Positions 22,753-35,210 are shown, numbered from the stretch's first letter. The stretch: 64,000 bases of DNA from Mucidula mucida (GCA_015501055.1 JADNYV010000003.1:744001-808000); one strand, 5' to 3'. Notes: generated by a model from the letters alone, not told the origin. Numbers and translations are program-made.

Positions 22753-23930
22753 ATGAAGCTCACCTTACGCCCCGAATGGCGCCTCTGGCCGCTTTCCTCG
22801 TTTCTCGCCGTTCTCGACATTAAAACAGGCGTCACCGTCGTTCTACTCTTTGCGGTACGCTGCTCGATGTTCCCAACGATGCCCAGCTCATTCGTCACAG
22901 CTTTTCAACAAGGTCGCCGGCATATATGGCATCATTGCTGGTGCAACCGGCGCCCTGCACTCTTGGGCACAGGGAACCATGTATCTGTACTCTGTCATCG
23001 CGCTCTATGCGCTATATAGAGGCATAATGGCCGTTAAAGATGTGAGCAACATCGCGCATTTACTCCGTGTCCGGGCTGATCAAGAGCAGGAGGATCCCAA
23101 GCAAACCCTATACTTTGCTCACTTTTACTTTGCCGACCATGTCTTTTCCACATCCTGGACTATATACTTTGCTGTCGTCTGGTGGCTGCGCACTCCGCAT
23201 AACGGCGAGCGACCAGAGTATTCTCCAGCCCAGCAACAAATCATCGATGGTGCCGTGCTATCGGCCGACCCGTTACCAGATGACCAGCGCGCAGAAGCCG
23301 CAATGCTCATATGGAATCACGAAAAGAGTTTTGCCTTGACCGTGATTATCCTCTCTTGGTTATCCAAGGTGCGTTGCTCAACACTGACATCGCCTCATGT
23401 TCTCATCGCGACGTTTAGATTTACTTTATTCTTCTCATTTACTCGTATGCAATGCATCTCCGCACGGGCTCGTACCGCAAGCTGTCGAGGTCAGACACGC
23501 GCCTACCACCTCCATCTCTGCCAACACCTACGAATCGGCCTTGGCATACGGCGAAGATGACGACGGAGACATTGAGGACTTTTATCGCGCTCCTGCCCGC
23601 ACTCCAAACACCGGCAATTCTATCTCTAGTTTTGCAGATTTTGTCAACGCGCCTCCGAGTAGGCCTAGACGTTCGAAGCCTTCGTCGCTTGGTCGAAATG
23701 GGTTGGGGAAGCCGGACGATGCCGAGGATGAAGTACTCTTCGATGATGACGAGTTGACTTATACCTCAAGTTCCGGGGCCATTCCAAGATGGGCACAGAC
23801 GAGAGCAGTAGTGGGAGCAGGACTAGTGATGAACGCAACATACGAGCATAACGACACAAGTTTGGATATCTACTCACTGTTGTTTTCGCACCCCTCTCTA
23901 TTTAAACATTGTAGACAGAACATATTCTAA
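22753..23930 (+). CDS. KEI1: Inositol phosphorylceramide synthase regulatory subunit Kei1
   Basis: Golgi membrane partner of the Aur1 catalytic subunit in sphingolipid synthesis, essential in yeast. Exon 1 encodes MKLTLRPEWRLWPLSSFLAV with the conserved DIKTGVTVVLLFA helix. Exon 2 begins LFNKVAGIYGIIAGATGALH; exon 3 has EDPKQTLYFAHFYFADHVFS and FAVVWWLRTPH. The last helix is IYFILLIYSYAMHLR. The cytosolic tail (DIEDFYRAPARTPNTGNSIS, then DDAEDEVLFDDDE) is typical but sits in a different frame from MHLRTGSYRKL. The likely true end (MGTDESSSGSRTSDERN, stop 23849-23851) is in the first frame again. Two compensating frame changes are therefore needed, one near 23455-23510 (or a 50-nt intron) and one at the GGGG run near 23778. 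End coordinate uncertain. Confidence 0.85.
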
Positions 23931-24336
23931 TTCTAGCGTGCAAATTCATTAATCCCTCGTTCTTGTTGTACGAGGTTCAAGAAGAAGTACTGATCTGTAT
24001 CTGCTCAATTGGTTACTGCGTTGACGGCATCAGAGGCAAAACCAGAAAAATGAGCTCATAATTCGATTTTTCCTAGCACTAGTAGCAGATACGCTTTGCC
24101 GCAGGTCTAAACGCTGCTGTCAAATAAGTCGGCCGCGAGAATGACATGCTGTTTACGCCACAAACTTCGCCCGCAGATCAAACACTCTTTCTCAATGAGC
24201 GTACTTGAGTTGAAAGACGTTGAAAGCGATATGCTTTTGAAAGATTTACACATTTTAGACTGCATAACAGGAGTGTCAACTTTAAGGTGATCGACATAAT
24301 TGGGGCTCACAATACAAACAAAGTAACTCATTCATT

Positions 24337-24751
24337 TCAGTTCCTCAACTGGTACACAATCTGGCCGTAGTATGTCCCGGCAAGGGCAGAAGTGACGGCG
24401 AGCGTCGCGGGAACCGGTCCCTTCGCGACGCGAGGCAGAGATGAGAGCAGGAGGATGGCGGAAGCGCCTTCGAGCTCTAAGTCTTACAATGCAGGAGAAG
24501 AAGCAGTTGGACGTACCCAATGCACCCTCAAGACCGTTTGGTGTACCTTTCCTGATGCTGTCCGCACTCCAGAGATACAGAGCACCAACACTGAGAATGA
24601 CGATCAATCACTGAATGTCAGAGAGGATTTCTGCGTACCCGACCCCGGCAACGATGGATGGTATAGACCTCGTCCGTGCAAAGCCAGTCACTCCCCCGAC
24701 GATGCAGAGGGCTCCCATTACATATGCGGGGTATGCAGACTGTTCATTCAT
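24337..24751 (-). CDS. TMEM14-family small membrane protein
   Basis: Small hydrophobic protein of the TMEM14/UPF0136 family, known from mitochondria (TMEM14C moves heme precursors in animals). Three exons: MNEQSAYPAYVMGALCIVGG and VTGFARTRSIPSIVAGVG; then VGALYLWSADSIRKGTPNGL with EGALG; then ASAILLLSSLPRVAKGPVPA and LAGTYYGQIVYQLRN. The GLEGALGASA...SLP.....GP.PA order is the family hallmark. The product is about 107 residues with four helices, the usual size. The second acceptor is the AAG before GCGCTTCC, the only one that keeps the GASA motif. Confidence 0.88.
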
Positions 24752-25038
24752 ATTAAACGCGACTGGTATTATTGCGCGGAATGCCTACCATGTTATAAGC
24801 CGTTCAAGGAAGTATCAAATCAGTTCAAGAGTCGTCTACCACGCAAGCCTTGGCCGTGTGTACAAAACAGTGCTTGGGTCCCCGCTTGCTTATAGCGTTC
24901 AGAATCGGCACACCGGCTATAGACGGCCCGGTCTGGGGTATCGTTACCCCACATTGCAATTTGCGAATTGTCCCAGCCCGCTTTTAAGCTACAGTTGCGT
25001 TACAGTACTCAAGTATACGATACGATACACACAGTGCT

Positions 25039-26713
25039 CTAGAACAGAAACTTGACATTCTCATAGAAGCCCAACATAGGATTCTCCCCATTGCGTAGCC
25101 GTGTACGGGATAGGTCAGCATAAGTCTGCAGAAACTGTGCATGGGTAAAAACACTTGATCTGTGTTCGCCGACAGGCAGCCCGCTCGCGGAAGTGACGCC
25201 ATCTAATGGGCTTCGACGGTTCGTCACGGACCTGTGTGATGAAAAGTAATCTGCTCCGAGCTTCAATGACAACGAGTGCGATGTCAATGGTGTGGATCGC
25301 TCTGGGAGGAATTCGTCGGCAGAGGAATGGGGAGGGGATGAGACGGTGCATTCGTACATATCTCTGAGTTGCTCAAAGTTGGTTGGGAAGAATATATCGA
25401 ACGAGCCCGGTCGAACGAGTAATGTGGTAGTGGGGATGGTAGAATTCCTGAACCGCGTCTGAACGACGGGGGCATTGATACCTGGAATTGCATCTGGAAG
25501 GGAAGAGAAATCGGACAAGAGGAGACGGTGACGAGGGAAGTGGTTGCGGAGGGTTCGGAGGAGGCTAAGCATGCGTGTTGGGATGTACTCGGTGGTGGAC
25601 ATATTTGCAGCGAATGGCAGTGAGCGATACATCTTGCGCAAAATCTGGGAAGATCTCAAAGCCCTGTTCACCGGGATGGGATGCCCTAGCCGTTTCCGAA
25701 GCCTCAGAAAACCCGCTATGAGAGGATCCGTTACAGGAGAGTATAACATATCCAGATCTCCCTCTTTGTCGACAACAACGACGCCTTGATAAGGCTGTAA
25801 CGTCTCCATGTCATAGCGAATAACGTCATGAGCAAAATTGTCCTACATATCGATAAGCAATAGGCATGATTACCAAGAGAGACACTTACAACGACCTCCA
25901 TCGCCAGAAAGAAACATGGCGCAGGTTCGCGTTTTCCCCAACGGAACACACTTTGGTTTATAACTTTGACGCAAGGGTGCACACCGTTAAGCTTCTTCTT
26001 CTGAGCCTTGACGAGATTTGCACTAATCTCGACAATGGTATAACGCGTCCTCTCATATACATCTGGGTGCTCGTCGCGGATATAGTCGAGGATGTTAAGA
26101 GCCAGGGTACCATTCCCCGCACCAATTTCGTAAATGACGAAATCTTCGTAGGGGAAGTATTTGAGAAGGTACTCTGAGACTAGGCACCGCGCTATGGCGT
26201 GACCGTAAAAAGGCTGCTGTGGCATAAGGACATGAATTACAAGTAATTGAGCACACACACCTTGAAGAGTTCGGTTGGAGTGTGCCATAGTTGGTCATTC
26301 GCCCCGTACGGCAGATACCGCGTTGCGACTTCCTCTTGAAAATGCACCGAGTTCCGTATATTGGCGAAATCGAACGGGTCCTCGTGCGAGTCGAAGATAG
26401 TTGCCTCCTTGGAAAAATAACCATAATGTGGATTGTAGAGCGAGTCCTCAATAAAGTCCCGCGCGAGCATCTTTACACCACGAGGACGGTCTGTCTTCTT
26501 CTCGAGCTCATTGGCGGTTACCAAAGGAAATCTAGCCACATCTTCCGCGGTAGATTCAAAAAGTGGACTTTTGTTGTAGTTCCACTTGTCGGAAGGCTCG
26601 TTGGTGGGGTCACGAACCTGCTTCCATAGCGGCTTTTTTGACTGGGAGTGTGTATAGGCAGCGTTACGGGGCTTTCTTGCACATCGAAAGGCTGTGTTGC
26701 GCAGAGATAGCAT
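25039..26713 (-). CDS. NDUFAF7: Protein arginine methyltransferase NDUFAF7/MidA homologue
   Basis: Mitochondrial SAM-dependent methyltransferase; the animal protein dimethylates an arginine of complex I subunit NDUFS2 during assembly. The ATG at 26713 starts MLSLRNTAFRCARKPRNAAY, a basic presequence. Exon 1 then has the conserved MLARDFIEDSLYNPHYGYFS. Exon 2 begins QPFYGHAIARCLVSEYL and carries the SAM motif VIYEIGAGNGTLALNIL. It ends at LAMEVV, joined to DNFAHDVIRYD. The long last exon includes HRLLLSDFSSLPDAIPG and the C-terminus PMLGFYENVKFLF. Two introns, frame intact. Divergent from MMS19 with 111 bp between starts. Its presence near NDUFB7 may be chance. Confidence 0.92.
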
Positions 26714-26824
26714 GAGCTGCAGGCCCCGCCCCGCGCTTGACAAATACGACAAATACGATGGTGGCCGTTGGTTGCAATACGGACCGGCAACGCCCGGCCC
26801 ACTTTCCTCCCTGCGATCATCATC

Positions 26825-29800
26825 ATGGAGGCCACGACCCGCAATGTACAGGCCTGGATGGCCATGGGCCGCGACGACGAGATAAACGCCCTCGTTGCAG
26901 GTAGTACTTTTGAATGCTGTTTGAGTGCGCGTATCTCAAGCCGTCCAGATGTCTCGAACGGAGAAACAACTCTTGTCAATATCGTAAAGGCCCTCGGAGA
27001 ATATCTTACCTCTGAGGAAGACAGCCCTCGCACTAAAGGTGGATTTAATCTGTCCTTATCGATATCCTCATCCAACCTACGTCCGTTAGGTGTTGAACTA
27101 CTTTCGTCCGTTTTGGCGCGATGTCCTCCAGATAACATGACTCGCCAATCTGGTCAGCCATCCTCATGCTATTTGCATTATTTATCTCAAATCCGTATAG
27201 TACGGGTCCTTGTTGCGTTCTACTGTTCTAAACTCGAAGACACTGAAACGATTGTCCCGGCATTGCAAGGACTGTTGACTCTTTCACGATTACCGAACTG
27301 CACATCGCAGGACGTGCCTATCATAATGAGAGCGTGAGTTCAAGTCGGAAGATTTTTTGTCAACCATTCAATTGTGACCAGGCTCTTCGAACACGTCAAA
27401 ATGAAGGTACTTGTGCAGACGGTACGCCTGAATGTGTATTCCATCGTCGATACTTTTATGGATCGCCACCGCCAAGGTACGCGTAGTGCATTCAATCTAT
27501 GCCCTTCCTAATCTCTAGCAGCACTCAAGGACATGAATAAAGATTTTCTTACCGGATACATCAACCTTGCCGACGGTGAAAAGGATCCAAGAAATCTCCT
27601 CGTAGCGTTCGCGATCGCGCGCGTCATTCTCATCGAGTTTGAAATTTCTGATATGTTGAAGTGCGTCGTATTTCGCTTTCGATATGCACTTTCTAACCAA
27701 TCCGCCTTGGTAGGCTCTCTTCAACATTACCTTCTGCTACTTCCCTATAACCTTCCGTCCTCCGCCCAATGACCCGTATGGCATCAGCACTGATGACCTC
27801 AAGGCTGCACTTCGGTATGTATACTCAACTCCGACCGGAATATATGCTTATTTACTAGGTGCAAAGCGGTTGCTTGAATGCTACGCCTGAGTTGGTTCCA
27901 TGGCTATACCAGTATTTCTGGAAAAGTTGACTGCCGGATCTCCATTGACGAAGCGGGATACATTGCAAACGATGTCTGCTTGTTTTCCTGTTTATGGTTC
28001 CGGAGTGGCGCGATCGTCAGCCCGTGATTTGTGGAACGCCCTCAAGTTGGAGGTACGTAGATACATTCCACGAATCGCTTTATACCTTGACGCGCTCTAG
28101 ATTTTCCAACCGACGGATTCGGTCACAGCGAATATGGCTCTGACCTGTACTCAGGACCTCGTCAAGACAATTTATGCTGTCCCTGCTGAAAACTCGGGAG
28201 ACGACGCCGAAGTCGAAGGTTTGGCTTATGATGCTTGTGAAGAGTGTGTCAAGATTATTCGTGAACCGGAAAAAAGCCAGGCACGACCTGCGATTAAAGT
28301 TCTATGTGCTTTCATGTCAACCACGCGTAGGCTATCTCAGTCCATAGAAGTCACTGCAACTGATGTTTTCGTTCAGCATCAGTGTCTCGATACACAATAT
28401 CGAAAACGGTTCCGTATGTGGTACAGCTATTCCAGGCACTGGAAGAAACCGGTGGTCGTGTATCCACGCTACTCCTACTGTCAGATATAATTGCTGCTGC
28501 TAGGGACTCCCTGTCACACGCCCAGAAGGAACTTCGCCTGCTCTTCTATCTTACAAGGATGAAGTATTTGGCGTTGTTACAACAGGGATCCAGAACGCAC
28601 ATTTGCGGCAACCCGCTCTTGCCTGCATGCTAGGCTTGGTGTCAACCAAAGATCTTCTTACTGATGAAGAACTTGGTTTCGTCGTGCATCAAGCGAATGA
28701 CATTTTGAAGGAGAACTCTGACGTAGGCGACGACGAAGAGTACTCATTCTTCTCTTGCGTCATTGATTTCAACTAACTTCATGAGCTAGCGATATACTCA
28801 AGCTTTTAACCACAATCACGACTATTTCGCCGCATCACGTTGTCAATCAAACGTTACCACTTCTTTTTGATGCGCTTCCGATACAAGCTCCCCCTAGAGA
28901 AGCTTTGAACGAACACGCAAAATATCGACGCATACTTTCTGCTCTTCGGATACTATGCCAACAAGTTGAACTCTTCGAAGTGTTTTTGGTCCGATTAACA
29001 ACTCGTGTCGAATTGCTCTGTGACCAACCTGTGGAGGAGGACCCCGAGCCACGAGCGGCATATGCTCACGCAATCCTCAAGACCATCTCTCAGACACTTT
29101 CAATTAAAGTTGACGAGAAACACGTCGATGTTGCGAAATATATCGAACGACATGTGCCTCGAATGTTCAATCTCTTCATCTACTCCGCCATGGTCTCGGA
29201 TGCTGCTTATATGATAGCCACGGACATTCGTCTCATTCGCGTCGCCGCAGACATAGTCAAATTGATTGCTCAGTGTCTAACTCAACAGTGCGCATCTATA
29301 TCATGTTTCGTCAGTATACATTACTGACTACTCCAGGCGGTACCAAACTTTCCTTGACGCTGTATTCTCAGGCTTTTTGTCTGGAAACGTGAAGGCTGTC
29401 GCTGATGGTCAGATGAGAATACCTTCAGATGTAGCTTTCCAGCCATTTGAGGTGAGTTCGGTGACTCGCGAAGTACGAGGCTTAACGATCCTTCCAGTCC
29501 TCGTCTCCTACCTCGCAAAAGAACTTGATCATCTTGTTTGCTTCCGCCGTGATTCCTGTGTACAAGGAGGTCTGCACGCCCATTTGTGCTTGGTTGCACC
29601 GCGCCTGACCCATATCCCAGGTACCATTACCAGTCACTGACCTGAACACCTTCTTGAACCAAATGCTGGAGTGGAGCCTTGTACATGCAAACAGTGACCT
29701 GCAACGCGTCAGTGCTTGGCAGACCTTGTCTTCCATAGTCAACAAACATTCTGAAGGTCATATCATCTCGACGACGCCATGCTAAGCACTCATCTTTTCG

Positions 29801-30856
29801 CAGAGGTTTCTGGGTTCTTAAATAGCAAGCTTGAAAATTATTGGTCCCAGCGATTCAGTGACGAGACACTTGACTTGGCGCAGCGTCAGCAGACGATATT
29901 CTCCTGGATTCATATTACGAGGGCGCTCCTGGTTCAGAATCACTCCCTTGCTTTTACTTTTGTTGATCGCTTCTTTGAGGTATTCGATCGAGGCGACGTG
30001 GGTTGGGATGCTGCGAAAGCGATCGGGAAGCTAGTGGAACCAGACGAGGTGTTGTTGAAAAAGAATCATGCTGTTATCAAGGTGGAATATAAATATGCAC
30101 TTCGTGACGGGCTTACGCTAACATCCGGCAGATACTACATGTTCAGAAGTTCGTCAGTCGAATTCTCCCTCGAATAATCACTGGCGCGACAGATTCTAGT
30201 GGCAAGTTGACTTCTTTTCTCTCATTGGGGCATCTCATAAACCCTAATTGACAGATACAAAAGTCCAGCTATCGCATCTGGTTGCACTGACCTCGTTAAT
30301 AAGAGCTATCGGCAAACCACTTTACGCTGCACAGATGCCCACGGTATGTCGAAGATGCTCTGTTCGAGCGGCTTGCTCAGGCTTTTCTAGTTGATGCCAC
30401 TGCTGTTGCGTGGCATTGACCTCCCCGACAATGACATCAAGGCCAACGTGATCGACACCTTCATAGCTGCTGCCGAGGGAGACACGCCAGAACATAGTTC
30501 AATAGCAGAGCACGCGCCGTCGCTGATCGCGAAGATGCTCAAGAATAGCATGTGTGACGAGATGCCATCGATGGTAAGGAAGTTGATGAAACTTTTAAAA
30601 CGTTGCTGATCATGCGCTCCAGCAAGTACGAATTGCGGCGTTGCGGTATCTTGGGATGCTGCCACAGATCGTCCGATACGACGTGCTGCACCCTTCGAAG
30701 CCCAAGGTTGTCAAGGATCTCGCTAAAGCGCTCGACGATCCCAAACGCTCGGTACGCAAAGAAGCTGTGGATGCCAGGACAACATGGTATGCAAATTGCG
30801 TATTCATTTAGAGATTTCTGGACTGATTCCGACACAGGATTAAGTGCAGTGGTTGA
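26825..30856 (+). CDS. MMS19: MMS19, HEAT-repeat adaptor of the cytosolic iron-sulfur assembly targeting complex
   Basis: Delivers Fe-S clusters to DNA repair and replication enzymes such as XPD, Pol delta and primase; also needed for nucleotide excision repair. The start is MEATTRNVQAWMAMGRDDE. The MMS19 N-domain shows RDLLVAFAIARVI-type helices, NITFCYFPITFRPPPNDPYG and MAIPVFLEKLTAGSPLTKRD. Later come EPEKSQARPAIKVLCAFMST, HEAT helices, and a C-terminus with IAALRYLGMLPQIVRYDVLH and LAKALDDPKRSVRKEAVDA ending RTTWIKCSG. At least ten introns. Two one-base frame breaks were found, near 27899 (between ATPELVP and MAIPVF) and near 28537 (between QKELR and LLSYKDEVFGVV). Each is cured by one C in a CC run. 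About 1,000 residues. Confidence 0.9.
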
Positions 30857-30968
30857 GGGTATCTATTTCCGTCTTCTAATAAGTAAAATAGATATGTACC
30901 CCGGCTCTAGGCATGGAGTAAAGTGTGTGTGAGATCGTACATTAGAACAGGATAGTGTGTAGATAACG

Positions 30969-32339
30969 TTACGACGCTGCCATTATAGCTTTAGTTTTTA
31001 CTGCAGCGTCTGCGAGGGCAAGTTCGAAGGCTTGGAGATGCTCCTGTACGAAAGTGCGACCATCGATGCGCTTTGAAGCCGTGGGTATATCGCCGTCGGG
31101 CGTGTCTGCACCATCTGTAAAGCCAGCTTCCCATCTCTCTATCCGTGCTCGACTGCGCTCGGCGCTGTCCCAATCTGTTCGCCATCCACCGATCTTGTTC
31201 TTGAGAGCGCGTATCTTCCTTCCAGCTTCCGTTGTTGCTGCTCCATTGATTTGAGTTTGTTCCGATATGGTCGTGAGTGAGGATATAAGCGTTGTCGTGA
31301 ATGACCGTAGATCGGCGAGTTGAGGTAAAGTCACTGCGGGTGTGGGAGGACCGGTTATCGGCGGGGGAGGAGGGAATGAGTCTTTCAAGGACGAAGGATG
31401 AGCGTCAAACTCGGCGTCATCGTCGTCGGCAAGATTTCGATGGTTGTCCGCATCCATATCCCATTCATTGTGGCGGGGAGACAGCGGCTCATCGTCGTCG
31501 AGAGAGTCAAGATGGCGAGCTTCTGCTCTTGATGACTCAGCGAGTGGCTTCTCGTCGCCCAGCTCTTCAATACCGGTCAACTCGTCCAACTGACCCAGTA
31601 CATCGCTCCCGCCCACCTCGCCGGCAATCTTACGGAATTCTCTTTCATATTCTAGCAGCTCGCGAACTTGGCCCTCTCGGTCGCGTGCAGTGTCGTTGAG
31701 ACGACGAATGACATCCGAAGCAATCTTCTCGAGAGCAGGCTGCTGCGAGGATGAAGACCCTAAGTCTGTATCAATGCGCCGCAGATGCGAGAGAAATTGG
31801 TCGGTCGACTCGAGATTTTCCGCCAGAATCTCCATTGCGTCCTTTTTCTCGTGCTTGCGAGCTTTGGACGCGGCACTTGGGCTGTCGAGGATAGGGTCGT
31901 ACAACTGGGGAGCCTGGTCGCCTTCCGGCGTGTTATGAAATGAAGAGTCCATGGCCTCCGAATCCAACTCGGAGACGAACGACGTACTGTCGTCGACGAC
32001 AATGTGTGGCGCCTCGTCGCTGTGGTGTGCGTCGCCGTCGATGCCCTCTGCACCCTCATCGTATTCTATGCCAAACTCCTCTGCCAACAGCTTGGACCCG
32101 GCGCTGGGCTCCGGCATAAGAGCCACTGCGAGCTCGTGGGCCAGAGAGTGGCGACCGTTGGAGGCGTCGTCGTCCATGGCGTGACCCAGGCTCGACGAGC
32201 CGCGCAAGGAGGCGGATGACCGACGTGGAATAATGCTCTGTCGCGATGGTGATCTGCGTGGCGACATCGTATTCGACGCTGAAAGATAGCGGGAGGCGCC
32301 CGAGCCAAAGACGTCGTCGTCGCCGTCGTAGGGAGCCAT
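30969..32339 (-). CDS. Unrecognised intronless acidic protein with helical C-terminus
   Basis: A single uninterrupted frame of 456 codons, unusual among intron-rich neighbours. The start MAPYDGDDDVFGSGASRYLS leads into an Arg/Ser-rich low-complexity part (SPRRSPSRQSIIPRRSSASL). Next is a short conserved-looking segment, LAHELAVALMPEPSAGSKLL, then acidic DDD/EEG tracts. A helix-rich block follows (DAMEILAENLESTDQFLSHL and LEYEREFRKIAGEVGG), then a Pro-rich linker (PPPPPITGPPTP). A C-terminal coiled-coil-like part is LPQLADLRSFTTTLISSLTT and RALKNKIGGWRTDWDSAE. I do not recognise the family. A scaffold or cytoskeletal role would be guesswork. The 111-bp divergent promoter is shared with POP5. 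Confidence 0.75.
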   Translation of the reverse strand: MAPYDGDDDVFGSGASRYLSASNTMSPRRSPSRQSIIPRRSSASLRGSSSLGHAMDDDASNGRHSLAHELAVALMPEPSAGSKLLAEEFGIEYDEGAEGIDGDAHHSDEAPHIVVDDSTSFVSELDSEAMDSSFHNTPEGDQAPQLYDPILDSPSAASKARKHEKKDAMEILAENLESTDQFLSHLRRIDTDLGSSSSQQPALEKIASDVIRRLNDTARDREGQVRELLEYEREFRKIAGEVGGSDVLGQLDELTGIEELGDEKPLAESSRAEARHLDSLDDDEPLSPRHNEWDMDADNHRNLADDDDAEFDAHPSSLKDSFPPPPPITGPPTPAVTLPQLADLRSFTTTLISSLTTISEQTQINGAATTEAGRKIRALKNKIGGWRTDWDSAERSRARIERWEAGFTDGADTPDGDIPTASKRIDGRTFVQEHLQAFELALADAAVKTKAIMAAS

Positions 32340-32450
32340 GATGTCAGTGTTGGATGAGGAAAAGGAGCAGACGCGTCAATTTGGATGCTCAAGTGACTCT
32401 AGGCACCTTCCATAAAAGGGTTGCCAATCCGTTTTTGGTTTTGGACCACC

Positions 32451-33100
32451 ATGGTCAGATTCAAGGTAATCCATTGTTGTGGAGACGATTTACTTGCAAT
32501 GTTTATTTGCAAAGAACAGATGGCTTCTCGTTGAATTTATACCTCTTGACCAGTCAAAACCGACGCAAAGCAGGCTCGAAAGCAAGCAAATTTGGGCTGC
32601 ACTGAGAGATTCAATCCAAGACAATTTTGGCGATGTAGGCTGGGGATGCGTGTCGCATTCACTGACCGGTGGGTGTATTTCACTCACAGCTTTTACTCTA
32701 CTTATTCTCTTTAGTGAAATACTTCTCTCCGATCACTAATCTATGTATAATACGCGTCGCAAGAGAACATCACCGTATCGCGCGAGGGGGCCTCACACTC
32801 TTAAATTCTATCGACGGCATTCGTCTACTCCCCCACGTTATTGATCTCACAGGTGCGCTGCAGCTACCACTTTGACAAAGCGCTAAACCGGTTACCCAGG
32901 AACCATTAAACACGCCCAGTTAACTGCGATTGAGCACAACCGCACGGTGGTTGCGCGTTTTCGCGCTCGTGCCGGGACATCTGGTGAGATTCGTGTATGT
33001 CCTCCCTTCCACCGCTCACCACTTCACAGCTTCCTATCATGATTCTTACGACCAGTATCTCGAGACCAGCAATCAAGAAATACAATCCCTCAAAGACTAA
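32451..33100 (+). CDS. POP5: Ribonuclease P/MRP subunit Pop5
   Basis: Protein subunit of nuclear RNase P (tRNA 5' maturation) and RNase MRP (rRNA processing). Exon 1 is only 15 nt (MVRFK). Exon 2 is NRWLLVEFIPLDQSKPTQSR and QIWAALRDSIQDNFGDVGWG, ending HSLT. Exon 3 is VKYFSPITNLCIIRVAREHH and GLTLLNSIDGIRLLPHVIDL. Exon 4 carries GTIKHAQLTAIEHNRTVVAR. The last exon is SYHDSYDQYLETSNQEIQSL, ending KD. The MVRFKxRW(L/I)LVE start and the GTI+..Q pattern are typical. Four introns, all with clean borders and preserved frame. Confidence 0.93.
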
Positions 33101-33163
33101 CACATGTACCATCTGTATTCACGCAAGAGTCACTCTAGTCATTTTCTTCCTTGTGACCAACTG

Positions 33164-33170
33164 TATATAA
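33164..33170 (+). promoter_or_regulatory. TATA box of the DUF4140/DUF4139 gene
   Basis: TATATAA lies 54 bases upstream of the ATG at 33225, in the 124-base interval after POP5. Confidence 0.5.
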
Positions 33171-33224
33171 GCGGGTCTCTAACGCGACCTCATTCTCAAC
33201 CTACCATCATGGAGCATCGCCACC

Positions 33225-34993
33225 ATGGAAGGCATCAAGATAACCAAAGTCAAATTGTACACTCGGTGCGCAGAGATCGTCCGTGTCTGCAAATTCAAAG
33301 TAGATGCTGGACAGAACCAGGTGCACCTATTGGGGCTCCCAAATGTTTTAGACTCTGAATCTCTGAGGTATGCAATTATGAGTTTGTTGACGACTAGTAT
33401 TCATCTGCCATGAAGGGTTGAAGGTCGTGGAAAGGCGACAATACACGATGTAACGTTGCTCCTCATGGACAAGACTAAGGAGGAAGCAACGTCCGATGAA
33501 CTCAGACGTTTGGAGGAGAGACATCAGATCACTCAGAATGCACTGCCGCGCTGTTCGGCGCCCCGCAAAGCTCTCGAAGAATATCTTGACACTCTTGATG
33601 TCCAGCACGTAGAGCCGACCAGACTAGCTAGTATTGTGGAAAACTACGATACGACTGCAGGGCGTCTGGACATGAAGATCCTCGCTCTGGGGAAGGAGGT
33701 CGCGGTGTTGGATGCCGCTATCGAAAATGAACGCAAAATCAACAAAAACCCCGCAAAGCTAACAATGCTTTGCGAAATCGTGCATCTGTTGGCGTGGTAG
33801 CAGTAGAGTCAGGTGAGGTTCAACATTGGCGCAGCTGTCAAGCGCGCTCATTGGACGGCTAGCTACGATATCCGCGTAAACATGCACATCGCCGAGAAGC
33901 CAATTACTCTCAAATACAAGGCGAACATTTATCAGTCAACTGGAGAGGTACTTTTGTAACTGCTTTTACAATTGCTCGCTGACGATTCAGTCTTGGGATG
34001 ATGTACCGGTAACTTGGAGACTATTTCGCCTTCATTTGGTGTTGCAGTCCCAACTCTAATGCCTTGGACGGTCTCAGTCAGTCGTCCGCGACAACTGAGA
34101 GCAGCCGAGGGGGGAAAGGATTGGGCAAGGGTGGTTCCAAGAGGTGTAGGAGAATTCTTCCCGATAACGTCGATTCCGATTCCGATGAGGACGACTTCGA
34201 CAAGATGGACCATATTCACGCATACGTTGACTCGTCAGGCAAACTTAGTCAAACCTATCGCATTGCTGGGCTTGTTAGCATTCCAGCCGACGGCAGCGAG
34301 CGCACTTTCACGATAACTGAAATGCACTTGGATGCGGCTATGTCCTGGATTTCTGTCCCCAAGGTGGAACCCAAGGCTCATCTCAATGCCAGGATCAAGA
34401 ACACGTCTGAGTATACGCTTCTTCCTGGACGTGCCAGTATATATGTGGATGGTAGCTTCATCTCGCGTACTTCATTGAAGGCGGTGAGTCCGGAGGAAGC
34501 CTTTGATTGTCCACTGGGGTCAGCACGTCCTTTTGGGTGGTGGTCACTCTAACAATGCCTTGCTTAGCGTTGATCCCACTGTGAAAGTCACATACCATCT
34601 TCAGATTAAGCAAACGACACGGTCGGGGTTCTACAACAAGCGTGTGTGCATCTGTACACGCAGCGTATCTCTATCTACAACACGAAGCCAGCGACGGCTA
34701 TGGAGAATGTGAAGATTTTAGAGCAGGTTCCCGTATCGGAGGATGAACAAATAGGCGTCAAAGTGATATCGCCGCCATTGTCGCGGGCCGAAGGAAGTGT
34801 TGCAGTGCAGGACGGGGTGATAGCACGGTGGGATGGGGGTGACCCGGAATCTGATGATTTAGACTCCAAGGGTACTATTGAGAAGGATGGGAGGATTGTT
34901 TTTGCCTGCCAAGTTCCTGCGCAAGGAAAGATCACGATGATGCTGCAGTGGGAGGTCTCAGCGCCCGGCATGGTGGAGGTACGGGGTTTGTAG
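33225..34993 (+). CDS. DUF4140/DUF4139 family protein (mucoidy inhibitor A-like)
   Basis: Member of a widespread family with no established biochemical role in fungi. The start MEGIKITKVKLYTRCAEIVR begins the DUF4140 domain. A coiled coil follows (SDELRRLEERHQITQNALPR, DMKILALGKEVAVLDAAIEN). DUF4139 pieces are HWTASYDIRVNMHIAEKPIT, SWDDVP with ETISPSFGVAVPTLMPW, FDCPLG and GFYNKR, then HLYTQRISIYNTKPA. The end is WEVSAPGMVEVRGL. The pieces sit in shifting frames with breaks near 33761, 33825, 34014 and 34645. Most are one-base problems next to short runs such as AA or TT. Either the assembly has indels here or this is a young pseudogene; amino-acid conservation is high, which favours errors. 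Confidence 0.8.
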
Positions 34994-35210
34994 CTGTATT
35001 CTATGCTTAAAGTTATTGTGTATCAATCCGGCTGTTGGCATAGTGCTATCTCCAGCGAATACGCGTCACATTGGTCCTATCACGGATAGAGGAGGTACAG
35101 GAACAGGCGTCCACCACGCATGACGCAGCCGCTGTTTGGCCCTGCCCCGGACGAGTCATTGTGGGGTAACTCATCTCCACATTTTCGGGGGTGTATATCA
35201 CGTACAGCAC

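Noticed and set aside
24392..24895. 167-codon plus-strand frame with several Cys residues, at first sight zinc-finger-like
   Set aside because: It is the antisense of the TMEM14 exons and introns; the minus-strand reading gives a complete family protein.
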